From: Marivita lacus
GTDB taxonomy: Bacteria > Pseudomonadota > Alphaproteobacteria > Rhodobacterales > Rhodobacteraceae
Reading direction: 5' to 3'
Length of the DNA: 64,000 nt
NCBI RefSeq assembly: GCF_014637725.1
Contig: NZ_BMFC01000015.1
Span: 1-64,000, forward strand
The notes beneath the pieces were generated by a model that saw only the letters and a program-made list of their open reading frames with translations, was not told the DNA's origin and made no database searches. Shown piece after piece: positions 18,491 through 28,346 of this stretch (positions within the stretch are counted from its first letter, which is position 1; each line of letters starts with the position of its first letter). The position numbers and the translations under genes were made by a program.

Positions 18491-21400
18491 ATGGCGTTCA
18501 ATCTAAGCGCATTGACTGCACAACAGCAGGCTGCGGCAATCTATATCGGTTATTATGATCGCGCACCGGATCCGTATGGCATGGACTTTTGGGAGGGCGC
18601 AGTCGCAAACCCGGTCGTGCCGCTTGTGGATATCGCAACGTACTTTGCGGCCCAGGAAGAAACATATGCAGTGCACCCGTTCTTTGTTGAGCCGTCGGCT
18701 GCTGCTGCAAACGCGTTCATTTCCGAGCTGTATCTGAACCTGTTCAACCGTACGCCCGATGCGGCTGGTCTGAATTTCTGGAGTGAAGTTCTGCAGGGGT
18801 CGATCGCCGGTACAAACGCGTTCTCGGTTGGTGAAATCATCCTCGAGATCATCCAGGGTGCCCAGAACACTATCGAAGGTCAGGACATCACGACGCTTCT
18901 GAACAAGATCGAAGTTGCAAACGCCTGGACGGCGCAAGCCATCGAAGTTGGCCTGACCGAGCCGAATTCCTATGGCGACAGCGAGATCGCACAGAACAGC
19001 GCCAAGTCGATCATCGACAACGTGACTTCCGCATCGTCCACGGTAGATGCCGCTAAGGCAGTGATCGTCACCGCATTTGACGGACTCTTCCCAGGTGTGA
19101 CTGTCGATCTAACGCCGCAGGCAGATATCGTCGAACTGACACGTGGTAGCGACACCGTGACCGGTGTGGTTCTCGAGCTCAGCATCGGCGACACCATCAT
19201 TGACCCGTCGACCACCGACGCTGACGTGCTGAATGTCGAACTGATCGAAGACGTTGCTTCCAACGTGACTGTCCAGAACATTGAAACCGTTGTTCTCAAC
19301 GCACTGTCCGGCGACCGTACAATCGATGTGACCAACTGGGATGGCATCAAGACCTACCAAGTTGTTGGTGAAGGCGACGTTACACTGGTCGACGTTCAGA
19401 CAACCGGCCCGTCCTACGAGTTTGCTGGAACTGTCGGCACAAACATGACCGTGAGCATCAACGATCTCGCAACCACCGGCCTTGCAGACGAAATCAGCGT
19501 CAAGCTGTCCGATGGTGTGGCCGGCGGTGTGTTTACACTGACGCCCGCAACAACCGTTGAAACAGTCCGCATCATCTCGAACGGTACTGCCGAAAACGTG
19601 ATCACAGATGTGGTTGGCGCAAATATCCGTACACTGATCGTCGAAGGTGATGCAGCGTTCGAAAACGCGAACGCATTTGCAAGCACAATAACGACCGTCG
19701 ATGCACGTTACGTGTCGACCGCCGACATCCACTCTGTTGGTGCTACGACCATCCTGACCGGTGCGGGCAATGACCTGATCACACTGGAAAACGCACTGAC
19801 CAACAGCTCTGCTATCAGCATGGGTGCGGGCGCAGACAACTTCTTCATGAAGAACTCCACCGGCGGTGCTCAGGCAGAACTGATTGGTATGGAAGTCATC
19901 AGGACGCTCGACGCTGCCGACACGAACATCGACATGGCAAAATCGACCGCCACGCCCGAGTTCAACATCGCAGGCGGCTCGACGAGCATCACGCTGTCGA
20001 ACCTGATCAACGGCACGTCTGTTCGCACATCCGATCTGTCTACAAGCGGCAACATCTCCATCGGATACCGCAACTCGGTGACCGACGCAGCTGTCGTTGT
20101 GGACTTGGAGACCCAGCACGATGCGGCTGATGATGCGATCAGCTTCACAAACGTCTCTGACGTCACGCTGAACGTGCAGAACGGTCTCTATGCCGTTGGC
20201 GGTGGCGCTGCCCCGACAGTGACACTGGACGACACGTCGCTTGCGGCTGGCGTTGTGTCCGACGTTGTCACATCGCTGACCGTCAACAACATTGGTGTTG
20301 CGACAAACGGTACGGATAACGTTGTCTTGGGTGACATTGCGTCCTCCTCACGTCTGGAAACGCTGAACCTCAACGCAACCGGCGCAGCCGTGACTGTTGG
20401 GACTCTTGCCGAAGCAGAAGCGTTCACAAACCTGAACATCGATTCGACAGGTGGTGAAGTCACAATGGGTGCCATCGGTGGTGCTGCTGCATCGACCGGT
20501 CTGTCCTCGATCAACGTGACCGCAACCGAGGACGTGTTCCTGGGTGCAGTCGCTGCGAACAACATCGGTGGTGTGAGCAATGTCACGCTGGCCGCTGCAA
20601 ATGGCGACATCACAGGTCTCGTTCTGACAAACGATGCCGGCAACATCGACACGGTCACACTGTCGGGTGATGGTTCGATTGATGCGACATTCAACACCGT
20701 TCTGCTGGGCTCCGGCACTGCAGGTTCCACACGTGCCATCAACTCCACGAACACCGGCTCGGTCAACCTGACCGTCAGCAACGCGGCGGCAAGTGGCGCG
20801 GGTACTGTGGTCACACTGGGCGATGGCTCAAATACTGTCACACTGCTCTCGAGCATGAATGACGCTGTAACTGGCGGTGCAGGCAGTGATACTGTCAACC
20901 TCGGCGCTGGTGCAAATGGTCGGGTTGGAACCAACAGTGTCGATCTGGGCGATGGTACGGACGTTCTGAACTTTGATATTGCCGGTGCTGCAGAAGCGAA
21001 CGGTATCATCATCAATATCGGGACAAGCGATGCGTTCCTGAACGGTGCAAGTGGCGCGACCGCAAGCGCAAGCAATCTTGTTGGCGCACTGACAGCCTAC
21101 GCACGCTCCAACGACACCGGGAACATCGGCTCCGGAATGGTCACGACTTTCTCGGGCGTCGAACGCTTTGTGGGTACCGACCAGGCTGACATCATGATCT
21201 CCGGTGCAACCGGTGCAAACATGAACGCTGCAGCTGGTGACGACGAAATCTTGGGCGGCAGCGGTGCTGATACCATCACCGGTGGTGAAGGTCAGGACTC
21301 GATCAATGCTGGCGGCGGTGACGATATCATCAACCTGACCAGCCAAGCAGCTGATGGCACCGATGACATCAATGGTGGCTCGGGCGTTGATACAATCGTG

Positions 21401-23287
21401 ATCGGCGGCGGTTCGTCCTTCGTGTTCTCCACGGCAGACAGCAAGCTGCAGAACGTTGAAAACGTCACTCTGGGTTCTGGTTCTTCGGTAACGCTGACCG
21501 GCCAGACAGAAGGCTTCAACATCACCGCTGGTGGTGGCGACGAGACCATCATTTCCGGTTCCGGCGATGACGTCATCAATGGTGGCCTTGGAAACGACTT
21601 CATCCAAGCAGCAGCGGGTGCCGACGTCATCAACGGTGGCGCAGGTTCCGATACCGTGTCTTATGCGGACATCACAGGTCTGACATCGCATGGCGAGACA
21701 GCCATTACTGGTATGGCTGTCAACTTCAGCGGTGAATCGGTTGCAGATGCGGACATCACGACCGTCATGGGTGGTACCGTTGCTACTGGTAACCTTGACC
21801 CGAATAATCTTTTGGCATCGGGTACTGTTCAGTATTTGTCTGCCGCAAAAGGTGCGACTGCTGACGATTATTCAGTTGATACAGTGACGTCGATTGAAGG
21901 CTTCGTTGGTTCTGCACTGAACGACTACATTGTTCTGGGTGCAGATGCTGTGACTGTGGATGCAGGTGCAGGTGACGACGCTATCTTTAGCGGAACTGCG
22001 ACTGATAACATCAATGCAGGTTCTGGCGATGACAGAGTCTTCATCAGTTCGTCTTCTGACCATGGCGCAGCCGAAACCATCGAAGGCGGCTCGGGCAACG
22101 ATGCCATCATTTTCACGTCGGAACTGGGCGAAACCCTTGTTCTGAGTGCAAACGTGACAGGTGTTGAGGTTGTTCAGTTGACAGAAATCGATGGCACCAC
22201 GGCAACAACGACCAACGAAAACATCGACGCAAGTGCTCTGACCTACGGTCTAACCATTGTGGGTAACGCCGGTACCAACACACTGACTGGTACAGCATTC
22301 GTCGATGAATTCTCTGGTGCAGCGAATGGTGACTACACGTTTGTCGTGAGCGATGGTGATACCGTCACTTCTGGTACTGGTACCGCAGACACGATGGTTG
22401 TGAACGCTAATGCTACGTTCACAGATGCTCGATTGGCTGCCGTAGAGGAAGCCCTTTTGGCGTCGGGGGTCGAACTGACAGTTGATCTCAACGACACTGG
22501 TACTGCTAACGGCGTCTATGCAGTAACTGGCGTAAACGACGGTGCGACCGAGAAACTCATTGTTACGGGTAATGCTCTCGGTGCCACGACCGTTGTCGAT
22601 TATGCAGTCGGTGCTGCAGACGAATTGGACCTCACGAACGTCGTCCTTGACTACCGTGGAGGCGCAGGCGTTGACGATGTGGTCGGTACAGCGGCTGCAG
22701 ACATCATCAGTGGTGGCTTTGGTGATGACTTCATCAACGGTGGAGGCGGTTCTGACTCTTTGACAGGTGGCGATGGAGCCGATACCTTCACGGTTGAAGG
22801 TAATGACTCAGAAACAGACATCGTTGTCATCACGGACTACGAACTATCGTTGTTAGCGGCTCAAGTTGACGAGTTGGACGTAATCGGTGATGCGAACATT
22901 GCTGATGCGATTGTTGAAGTAACCGCACGTCAAGATATTGGTGGTGGACCTATCACTCGTTCTGATGGTTTGACGATCGAGTCTTTTGAGGTCAGTGCAA
23001 CTGGTGTGATTACGCTCTACGATAGTAATACAGCACTTGGCACAACAACTGAGGTGTTTGCCCAGACGTCCGCTGATATCATTGCGCTGACGGAAGCATT
23101 GCACCTTAATATCGGTGTTGCAAACTTGATTACCTTTGGTCTCGATGCTGATGGTGATGGAGCAGCCGAAAGCACTATTATTGCGGGTACGGACCTTACT
23201 GAAACGAACATTGTTCAACTTGTTGGTGTTGCGTTTGGTAACGATCTTGTTACGGCCGCAGCTGCTGATGGAATATTCGTTCTGTAA
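18491..23287 (+). CDS. DUF4214/RTX giant secreted protein 2
   Basis: A 1598-aa acidic protein without visible cysteine. The N-terminal ~190 residues are closely related to giant protein 3 and more distantly to protein 1, with DUF4214 units IYIGYYDRAPDPYGMDFW and YLNLFNRTPDAAGLNFW. A long Thr/Ala/Val/Asp-rich beta region follows. True RTX blocks lie around 916-947 (GGSGADTITGGEGQDSIN), 1011-1060 (GSGDDVINGGLGNDFIQ) and 1410-1433 (GDDFINGGGGSDSLTGGDG). The C-terminus has NIVQLVGVAF, matching VIQLVGVTD in protein 3, probably part of the type I secretion signal. It is likely exported by the nearby PrtD/HlyD pair and folds on calcium outside the cell. S-layer or adhesin is inferred. Confidence 0.85.
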   Translation: MAFNLSALTAQQQAAAIYIGYYDRAPDPYGMDFWEGAVANPVVPLVDIATYFAAQEETYAVHPFFVEPSAAAANAFISELYLNLFNRTPDAAGLNFWSEVLQGSIAGTNAFSVGEIILEIIQGAQNTIEGQDITTLLNKIEVANAWTAQAIEVGLTEPNSYGDSEIAQNSAKSIIDNVTSASSTVDAAKAVIVTAFDGLFPGVTVDLTPQADIVELTRGSDTVTGVVLELSIGDTIIDPSTTDADVLNVELIEDVASNVTVQNIETVVLNALSGDRTIDVTNWDGIKTYQVVGEGDVTLVDVQTTGPSYEFAGTVGTNMTVSINDLATTGLADEISVKLSDGVAGGVFTLTPATTVETVRIISNGTAENVITDVVGANIRTLIVEGDAAFENANAFASTITTVDARYVSTADIHSVGATTILTGAGNDLITLENALTNSSAISMGAGADNFFMKNSTGGAQAELIGMEVIRTLDAADTNIDMAKSTATPEFNIAGGSTSITLSNLINGTSVRTSDLSTSGNISIGYRNSVTDAAVVVDLETQHDAADDAISFTNVSDVTLNVQNGLYAVGGGAAPTVTLDDTSLAAGVVSDVVTSLTVNNIGVATNGTDNVVLGDIASSSRLETLNLNATGAAVTVGTLAEAEAFTNLNIDSTGGEVTMGAIGGAAASTGLSSINVTATEDVFLGAVAANNIGGVSNVTLAAANGDITGLVLTNDAGNIDTVTLSGDGSIDATFNTVLLGSGTAGSTRAINSTNTGSVNLTVSNAAASGAGTVVTLGDGSNTVTLLSSMNDAVTGGAGSDTVNLGAGANGRVGTNSVDLGDGTDVLNFDIAGAAEANGIIINIGTSDAFLNGASGATASASNLVGALTAYARSNDTGNIGSGMVTTFSGVERFVGTDQADIMISGATGANMNAAAGDDEILGGSGADTITGGEGQDSINAGGGDDIINLTSQAADGTDDINGGSGVDTIVIGGGSSFVFSTADSKLQNVENVTLGSGSSVTLTGQTEGFNITAGGGDETIISGSGDDVINGGLGNDFIQAAAGADVINGGAGSDTVSYADITGLTSHGETAITGMAVNFSGESVADADITTVMGGTVATGNLDPNNLLASGTVQYLSAAKGATADDYSVDTVTSIEGFVGSALNDYIVLGADAVTVDAGAGDDAIFSGTATDNINAGSGDDRVFISSSSDHGAAETIEGGSGNDAIIFTSELGETLVLSANVTGVEVVQLTEIDGTTATTTNENIDASALTYGLTIVGNAGTNTLTGTAFVDEFSGAANGDYTFVVSDGDTVTSGTGTADTMVVNANATFTDARLAAVEEALLASGVELTVDLNDTGTANGVYAVTGVNDGATEKLIVTGNALGATTVVDYAVGAADELDLTNVVLDYRGGAGVDDVVGTAAADIISGGFGDDFINGGGGSDSLTGGDGADTFTVEGNDSETDIVVITDYELSLLAAQVDELDVIGDANIADAIVEVTARQDIGGGPITRSDGLTIESFEVSATGVITLYDSNTALGTTTEVFAQTSADIIALTEALHLNIGVANLITFGLDADGDGAAESTIIAGTDLTETNIVQLVGVAFGNDLVTAAAADGIFVL

Positions 23288-23662
23288 GGCGAGCAAAACC
23301 GCCCATTCCACTTGGGTTCGCAGTTAAAAAACAGAAACCCCCGCTCACAAGGCGGGGGTTTTTCTTTGTGGCGATCAAGGGCCTTGTATCAAGAAAAATA
23401 GACAGTGAAGTTTAGTTAACCACAGGAACTCATTTGACCACGATCATCGGCGATTGAAGCCACAGACCAGCATCTACAGCATCTACAGCATGTGTCTGCA
23501 TACTCGGCTTCATGCGGTTTCCAGACTGTTGCAGCTCAAGTAAAATCGCTATAAACATATTCAAAACAATGGCTTGCGCAAATCTGCGCAAAGGAATTTT
23601 GGTGACTTCCGACGTTGTTGGACCACCGCTTTCCATCCACAAACCCGAAGAAGGAGATATCC
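23288..23662. other. Intergenic region between giant 2 and DUF6447-like gene 2
   Basis: This holds the terminator of the giant gene. At about 23468-23492 there is a small tandem repeat (AGCATCTAC, nearly three copies). No gene is supported. Confidence 0.5.
23335..23366 (+). terminator. Rho-independent terminator after giant protein 2
   Basis: The 10-bp stem AAACCCCCGC / GCGGGGGTTT with a 7-nt loop is followed by a T-rich tail, about 50 bp after the stop codon. Confidence 0.88.
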
Positions 23663-23854
23663 ATGCCGATGATCAAGATTGATGGCACTGACTATGATAC
23701 CGAAACACTTTCCGAAGCAGCGAAAGCGCAGCTGATGAACCTGCAGGTTGTCGATCAGAAGATTGCTGCCACACAGCAGGAACTTGCGATCCAGCAGACT
23801 GCCCGGAATGCCTATGCCCAGGCGCTTCAGGCTGAACTGGCCAAACAGAACTGA
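23663..23854 (+). CDS. DUF6447-like small protein (copy 2)
   Basis: A 63-aa protein, MPMIKIDGTDYDTETLS at the start and QTARNAYAQALQ near the end, related over its length to the 63-aa product at 11495-11686. A strong AAGGAG ribosome site sits 6 bp before the ATG at 23663; the longer in-frame start at 23615 is not needed. It follows a DUF4214 giant, as copy 1 does. Function unknown. The repeated arrangement suggests it works with the giant proteins. Confidence 0.75.
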   Translation: MPMIKIDGTDYDTETLSEAAKAQLMNLQVVDQKIAATQQELAIQQTARNAYAQALQAELAKQN

Positions 23855-23963
23855 TCAGAACAACCTGATCGAGAGGGTAGGGGCTGGTGCCCCTGCCACG
23901 CCAAGTTTCAACATTGATTGATCAACGTTTCGTTGTTGTCAGTCCAAGCCACAGTACATCTCA

Positions 23964-24134
23964 ATGTCCGATACACCCGGCGATCACGGTCTGGCCGATC
24001 TCACTGACGTGCCTTACGAGATCAAGAAATGGCTTTTTGAGTATCAGATCATCAGTGGTGACATAGATCGTCTAAATGGTGAACTGGAGCGTATAATTTC
24101 AACCCTGAGGGGAAGTCAGATTGGTCAGGAGTAG
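23964..24134 (+). CDS. Possible 56-aa small protein
   Basis: A reading frame of 56 codons plus stop, starting MSDTPGDHGLADLTDVPYE and continuing as a charged amphipathic helix (IKKWLFEYQIISGDIDRLNGELERII). It lies 109 bp behind DUF6447-like gene 2 on the same strand. The clean heptad-like pattern suggests a real coiled-coil peptide. No good ribosome site precedes the ATG and I know no homologue. It could be a third member of the giant/DUF6447-like gene set. Confidence 0.38.
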   Translation: MSDTPGDHGLADLTDVPYEIKKWLFEYQIISGDIDRLNGELERIISTLRGSQIGQE

Positions 24135-24569
24135 AGGTCATCAGATCGAGATAGGTGGACGTTGTGCTCGTCCACGGCAAAAAGACTGACTGTTTATCAG
24201 AAAGATGCCTTGCGATGCAGCATGGACGTGAGTGCTCCTCTCGCATTTGTCCATGAATTCCATACCCTGATTGTGTCTGATCATTCAACAGGAACAGATC
24301 ACTTCAACATTTTAATAGGCTTTTTAGTGATCAGATGCGGCCATCTGTTTTGATACAAATCTGATCCACGATATAAATGATTTCTGTTTTTTGTATGCTC
24401 TTATTTGTTCAAACCATATGTTCCTTATTCAAAAAAATCGAGGTGCATATAATTTTAATTTCTTGAACTCTGAGTAAGGGCTGAAAAATAAGCCCCCACC
24501 TTTTGAGTGGGGGCTTTGGTAGGCTTACCTGAAAATCCATTCTTGCGGATGAATCTACATCAATTGGGA
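24135..24569. other. Convergent intergenic region, partly AT-rich
   Basis: No gene is seen. It separates the plus-strand small genes from the minus-strand giant 3 and contains giant 3's terminator near its right end; 24350-24470 is AT-rich. Confidence 0.5.
24486..24516 (-). terminator. Rho-independent terminator after giant protein 3
   Basis: Read on the minus strand, AGCCCCCAC pairs with GTGGGGGCT across a 7-nt loop and is followed by TTATTTTT, about 55 bp past the stop of the 1258-aa gene. Confidence 0.85.
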
Positions 24570-27500
24570 TCAGCCAATCAGGATGGTATTGGCTGCGGCC
24601 GTCGTATCCAGTGCAATGATATCCGTCACACCTACCAACTGTATCACGTCGTCGGTCGCAACATCCGCGGCGCCGTTCCCGTCGGTTGCGGACACGACAT
24701 AGGTGTTGCCGCCGAATTCAAAGGCGATTGCATATTCTGCGACGTCCGCTGCATCGGTGCCGACAGTGGTCTCGTAGGATGCCAGAACCAGCTCGGCAAC
24801 ATCAATCCACTCGCTCAGGGTGTTGATGGCAGCGCGGTCTTCGGTGCTTCCGCTGAGGGTCAGGATACCGTCGGTCACAATGGCCAGCAGGTCGCCCGAA
24901 ACCAGGTTCCCAGCTGCGTCGGCCGTGTGAACTTCTACTGTGTCGCTGGCAAGGATGTCGGCACCAACCGAGAGAATGGCGTCGGCATCCGCGGTACCAA
25001 CGTCATCATTGGAGCTATCGAGCACCAGTGTGTCGTTTTCAAGGGCAGCGGCGGCCGCCTGGTAGTCCAGAATGGAGTCCATATCTGTTTCGGTCGAATC
25101 CCCGGTTGCAAAGATGAACTGGTCGTCGCCCGCTCCACCGCTCAGTTCATCAGCACCAGCACCACCGGTCACCTGGTCGTTACCGTCGTCCATGCTGATT
25201 TCGTCAGCAAAGCCAGAGCCGGTGAAGACATCGTCACCGTCGCCGCCAGTCGCGACCACGCCTTGTGTGGCGTTAGCCAGGCTAACGGTCACACCACCGG
25301 TAGAGCCAGAGGCGTTGAAGGTATTCAGCGCGGTGAAGTTGCTGGCTTGTTCAACCACGCTGGTTGCGAGTTCGGCGATGACGTTGATTGTCGAGAGTCG
25401 ATCACCGCTTTCGACGTTCAATACAAAGTTTTCACCACCGTTAAGGGTGTTATCTTCGTCGACAAGCGAGTCGGTTGTTGTGAAGTTCAGGGTTTCAACG
25501 AAGTCGAGGTCTACGTCCACCTGAACAGTGTCAGCAGCAGCACCGTCGAAATCGGCATTGATTTCGAGGTTAACCACATCGCTGTTCCGGCCAGCGCCCG
25601 ATGCGCCGTCAACTGCAACAATGATGCTATTCCCGCTGTCAATGTCGCCACCATTAGTCAGAAGATCAAGCGAAATGGTGGAATTGTTGGCAACGGTCAA
25701 AGTGCGGTCAGCTGCAAGCGAGTCGACATCCTCCAGGCTGATCCCATCCAGACCCAGTGTCACAAGGTTGAAGTTGTGACCCAGCAGATCCGTCACGGCC
25801 AACTGCTCGAAGTTGTCGAGGGTTGCGCGCTTTGCAGCCGTCGTTGCGATTGTGTTGAGGTTGGCTGACGTCCCGCGCAGGGCGTCAATGCCTTCGCCAC
25901 CGTCGATAGCATCGGTACCAGCAACGTCAGCGTTGATCGTGGTGATGGTCAGGACGTCGTCGCCAGCACCGAGGTCGACGGACAGGATTTGTTGGGCATC
26001 AGAGATGATCGAAACGGTGTCGTCACCAGCACCTGAAGTCATGGATGCAGTGCCTGCAACTGTAGCATTTCTTAGATCGATGGTCAGGTCGTCAGCGCCA
26101 TCGCCAGTTGTGACAGACAGAGTTTGCAGCGAAGCACCGTTGGTCAGGCTCAGCGTATTGTCGCCGTCGCTCAGGGAAACGGTGGTCACGGCAGCGTTGC
26201 TTGCGGTACCGTCAGCCGCCACGACGATGATGTCGTCGTCAGCACCGGTGCTGGTAATATTGGTGTCAGTACCAGCGGTTGAAGCCGTGTTCGTCAGGCT
26301 CAGGGTCAGCGCAACACCGGTGGAGTCCACCGTGGTCAGGCCAGCGTACTGAGTGTTCGCTCCCGCGACATCATGGAGATCCAGAGAACCGATCCCAGTG
26401 ACGGTCAGGGACGACATTGCGATATCATCGTAGTTCGCAACAACGTTGCCATCGTTGTCGGTAATCCGCGCAATGACGCTGTCACCGGTATTCTGGATAG
26501 TCACGACTTCAACACTGTTTGCGACTGCAGCGCCATCACCGATCGCGAGAGTGGCCAGAGCGGCATTGGTCGCGACGATAGTCAGTTCATCGGTATCGCC
26601 GGACAGATCAACAGCCGTTGCATCGACGTCAACAGTAAAGACGATATCCGATCCGTTGATTATACCAACTGTCGGCAGGACAGTCAGGTTCTCGATCGAC
26701 AGATTGGCGGTAGATCGGTCGTTCCAGACTTGCTCAACGCCAGCCCAGCCGGAGGCGTTAACAGCGTTGTTGGCACCAGAAGTATCGGCAGTGGTGCGTA
26801 CGTAGAAGTTTTCCAGGCCCGAGGTGTCGATCAACGCGGCGGTATCGGTCGTCAGCGTGAGGTTCAGGCGGTCGGTGCCACTTCCAGCGGCGATGTTGTC
26901 GCCGGTTGTATAGGTTCCGTCTGTACCGATGTAAGTGTCGTTACCAGAGGTACCGGCGACGTTTGAAACGTCAACACCAGTGGTGAGCGTATAGGTTTGA
27001 CCCGTATAGTTGACGATTTCAGCGGCAGCGTTTGCAAATTCTGCATCTGCCACCGATTTTGCGGTATCTGCGGCAGCCTTGGCCGTGAGGGCTGTTGCCC
27101 TGGCCCCAGAAACGTCCGCATCATCAGCAATAGAGAGTGTCGCCGCTGCGGCTGCTTGCACGGCCGTAGCTGCAGTCACCACGGCAGAGGCATCGGCTTG
27201 TGCGACTGCTGCAGCTGTCTGTGCTGCCTGCGCAGTTGTGCTGTAGGCGTTGGCGGTTTCCAAGCTGTTGACGGCTGCTTCCGCCAGATCAGCAGCGGTT
27301 TGAGCGGCCGTTGCGGCAGCGCTCGAGGTCGCTGCTGCAGCGACGGCAGCATCATAGGTGGTCTTTGCCGCGGTGTACGCGGCTTCGAGAGCGGCTTGCG
27401 GATCAAGGTCATCGTTGGTGACAGTGCCGGTGGCGGTCACGTCGGCTGTGAGCTGGGTGCCCGAGAATTTCACCTCGATGGTCTCATCAGCTTCGAAGGC

Positions 27501-28346
27501 TGCGTCAGCAAGAACCGTCACGGAAACGGTCGCGACGGTCTGGCCTGCAGCGAAAGTGACCACACCAGCCACAGCAACGAAGTCATCGCCCGAAGTAGCT
27601 GTGCCGCTGGACAGGGTTTCGTAATTCACGGAAATTGCTTGGGTCGGTGCTTCGTCCAACGTGGCTTTGAACACCAGCACTTTCGTTCCGCTGTCGCCTT
27701 CGATGATTGAGGGCGCATCTGCGGTGAGTGTGAATTTCGAGCTGTCTACAAAATCGTCAAAGGTGGTTGTGATGACAGACTTGGCCTCGTCCACGGAAGA
27801 CGATGCGAATGTCACATCGTTGATGATTGATTTGGCGCTGTTTTGTGCGATTTCGCTGTCGGCATACGAAGTGGCCCCTGTCAGGCCAGCTGCCTCAGCG
27901 GCATCCGTCCAGGCGTTTGCGACGTCGATCTTGTTCAGAAGTGTTGTGATGTCCTGACCTGCAGTGGAGTTCTGAGCGCCTTCGATGATCGCAAGAATGA
28001 TCTCACCCACCGAGAGCGGACCAGTGCCGTCGATCGATTGTTGAAGAACACCGCTCCAGAATTCCAAGCCTGCCATATCAGGGGCGCGGTTGAACAGGTT
28101 CAGGTAGAGCTCGGAAATGAATGCATTTGCAGCGCTTGCCGATGGTGCGACAAAAAACGGATGCACGGCATAGGTTTCGTCTTGGGCTGAAAAATATGTG
28201 GCGATATCCACGAGTGAGACAATTGGATTTGTGACCGCTGATTCCCAGAAGTCCATGCCATATGGATCGGGGGCACGATCATAATACCCGATATAGATTG
28301 CTGCCGCTTGTTGTTGTGCGGTCAGGGTGTTCAGATTGAAAGCCAT
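24570..28346 (-). CDS. DUF4214/RTX giant secreted protein 3 with Calx-beta domain
   Basis: A 1258-aa acidic protein without visible cysteine. Residues 1 to about 200 are DUF4214 units nearly identical in layout to giant 2. About 205-318 form a Calx-beta-type domain (TADAPSIIEGDSG...ATSGDDFVAVAGVVTFAAGQT...ADETIEVKF). About 320-445 are an Ala/Thr/Asp-rich helical, probably coiled-coil spacer. Then come beta-rich segments and an RTX block near 1035-1085 (GGDGDDVFTGSGF, GGAGADELSGGAGDDQFIF). The C-terminal VIQLVGVTD resembles giant 2 and probably belongs to the type I secretion signal. The inserted Calx-beta and stalk suggest an extended calcium-stiffened surface protein. An AAAAGGAA ribosome site is conserved with giant 2. 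Confidence 0.85.
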   Translation of the reverse strand: MAFNLNTLTAQQQAAAIYIGYYDRAPDPYGMDFWESAVTNPIVSLVDIATYFSAQDETYAVHPFFVAPSASAANAFISELYLNLFNRAPDMAGLEFWSGVLQQSIDGTGPLSVGEIILAIIEGAQNSTAGQDITTLLNKIDVANAWTDAAEAAGLTGATSYADSEIAQNSAKSIINDVTFASSSVDEAKSVITTTFDDFVDSSKFTLTADAPSIIEGDSGTKVLVFKATLDEAPTQAISVNYETLSSGTATSGDDFVAVAGVVTFAAGQTVATVSVTVLADAAFEADETIEVKFSGTQLTADVTATGTVTNDDLDPQAALEAAYTAAKTTYDAAVAAAATSSAAATAAQTAADLAEAAVNSLETANAYSTTAQAAQTAAAVAQADASAVVTAATAVQAAAAATLSIADDADVSGARATALTAKAAADTAKSVADAEFANAAAEIVNYTGQTYTLTTGVDVSNVAGTSGNDTYIGTDGTYTTGDNIAAGSGTDRLNLTLTTDTAALIDTSGLENFYVRTTADTSGANNAVNASGWAGVEQVWNDRSTANLSIENLTVLPTVGIINGSDIVFTVDVDATAVDLSGDTDELTIVATNAALATLAIGDGAAVANSVEVVTIQNTGDSVIARITDNDGNVVANYDDIAMSSLTVTGIGSLDLHDVAGANTQYAGLTTVDSTGVALTLSLTNTASTAGTDTNITSTGADDDIIVVAADGTASNAAVTTVSLSDGDNTLSLTNGASLQTLSVTTGDGADDLTIDLRNATVAGTASMTSGAGDDTVSIISDAQQILSVDLGAGDDVLTITTINADVAGTDAIDGGEGIDALRGTSANLNTIATTAAKRATLDNFEQLAVTDLLGHNFNLVTLGLDGISLEDVDSLAADRTLTVANNSTISLDLLTNGGDIDSGNSIIVAVDGASGAGRNSDVVNLEINADFDGAAADTVQVDVDLDFVETLNFTTTDSLVDEDNTLNGGENFVLNVESGDRLSTINVIAELATSVVEQASNFTALNTFNASGSTGGVTVSLANATQGVVATGGDGDDVFTGSGFADEISMDDGNDQVTGGAGADELSGGAGDDQFIFATGDSTETDMDSILDYQAAAAALENDTLVLDSSNDDVGTADADAILSVGADILASDTVEVHTADAAGNLVSGDLLAIVTDGILTLSGSTEDRAAINTLSEWIDVAELVLASYETTVGTDAADVAEYAIAFEFGGNTYVVSATDGNGAADVATDDVIQLVGVTDIIALDTTAAANTILIG

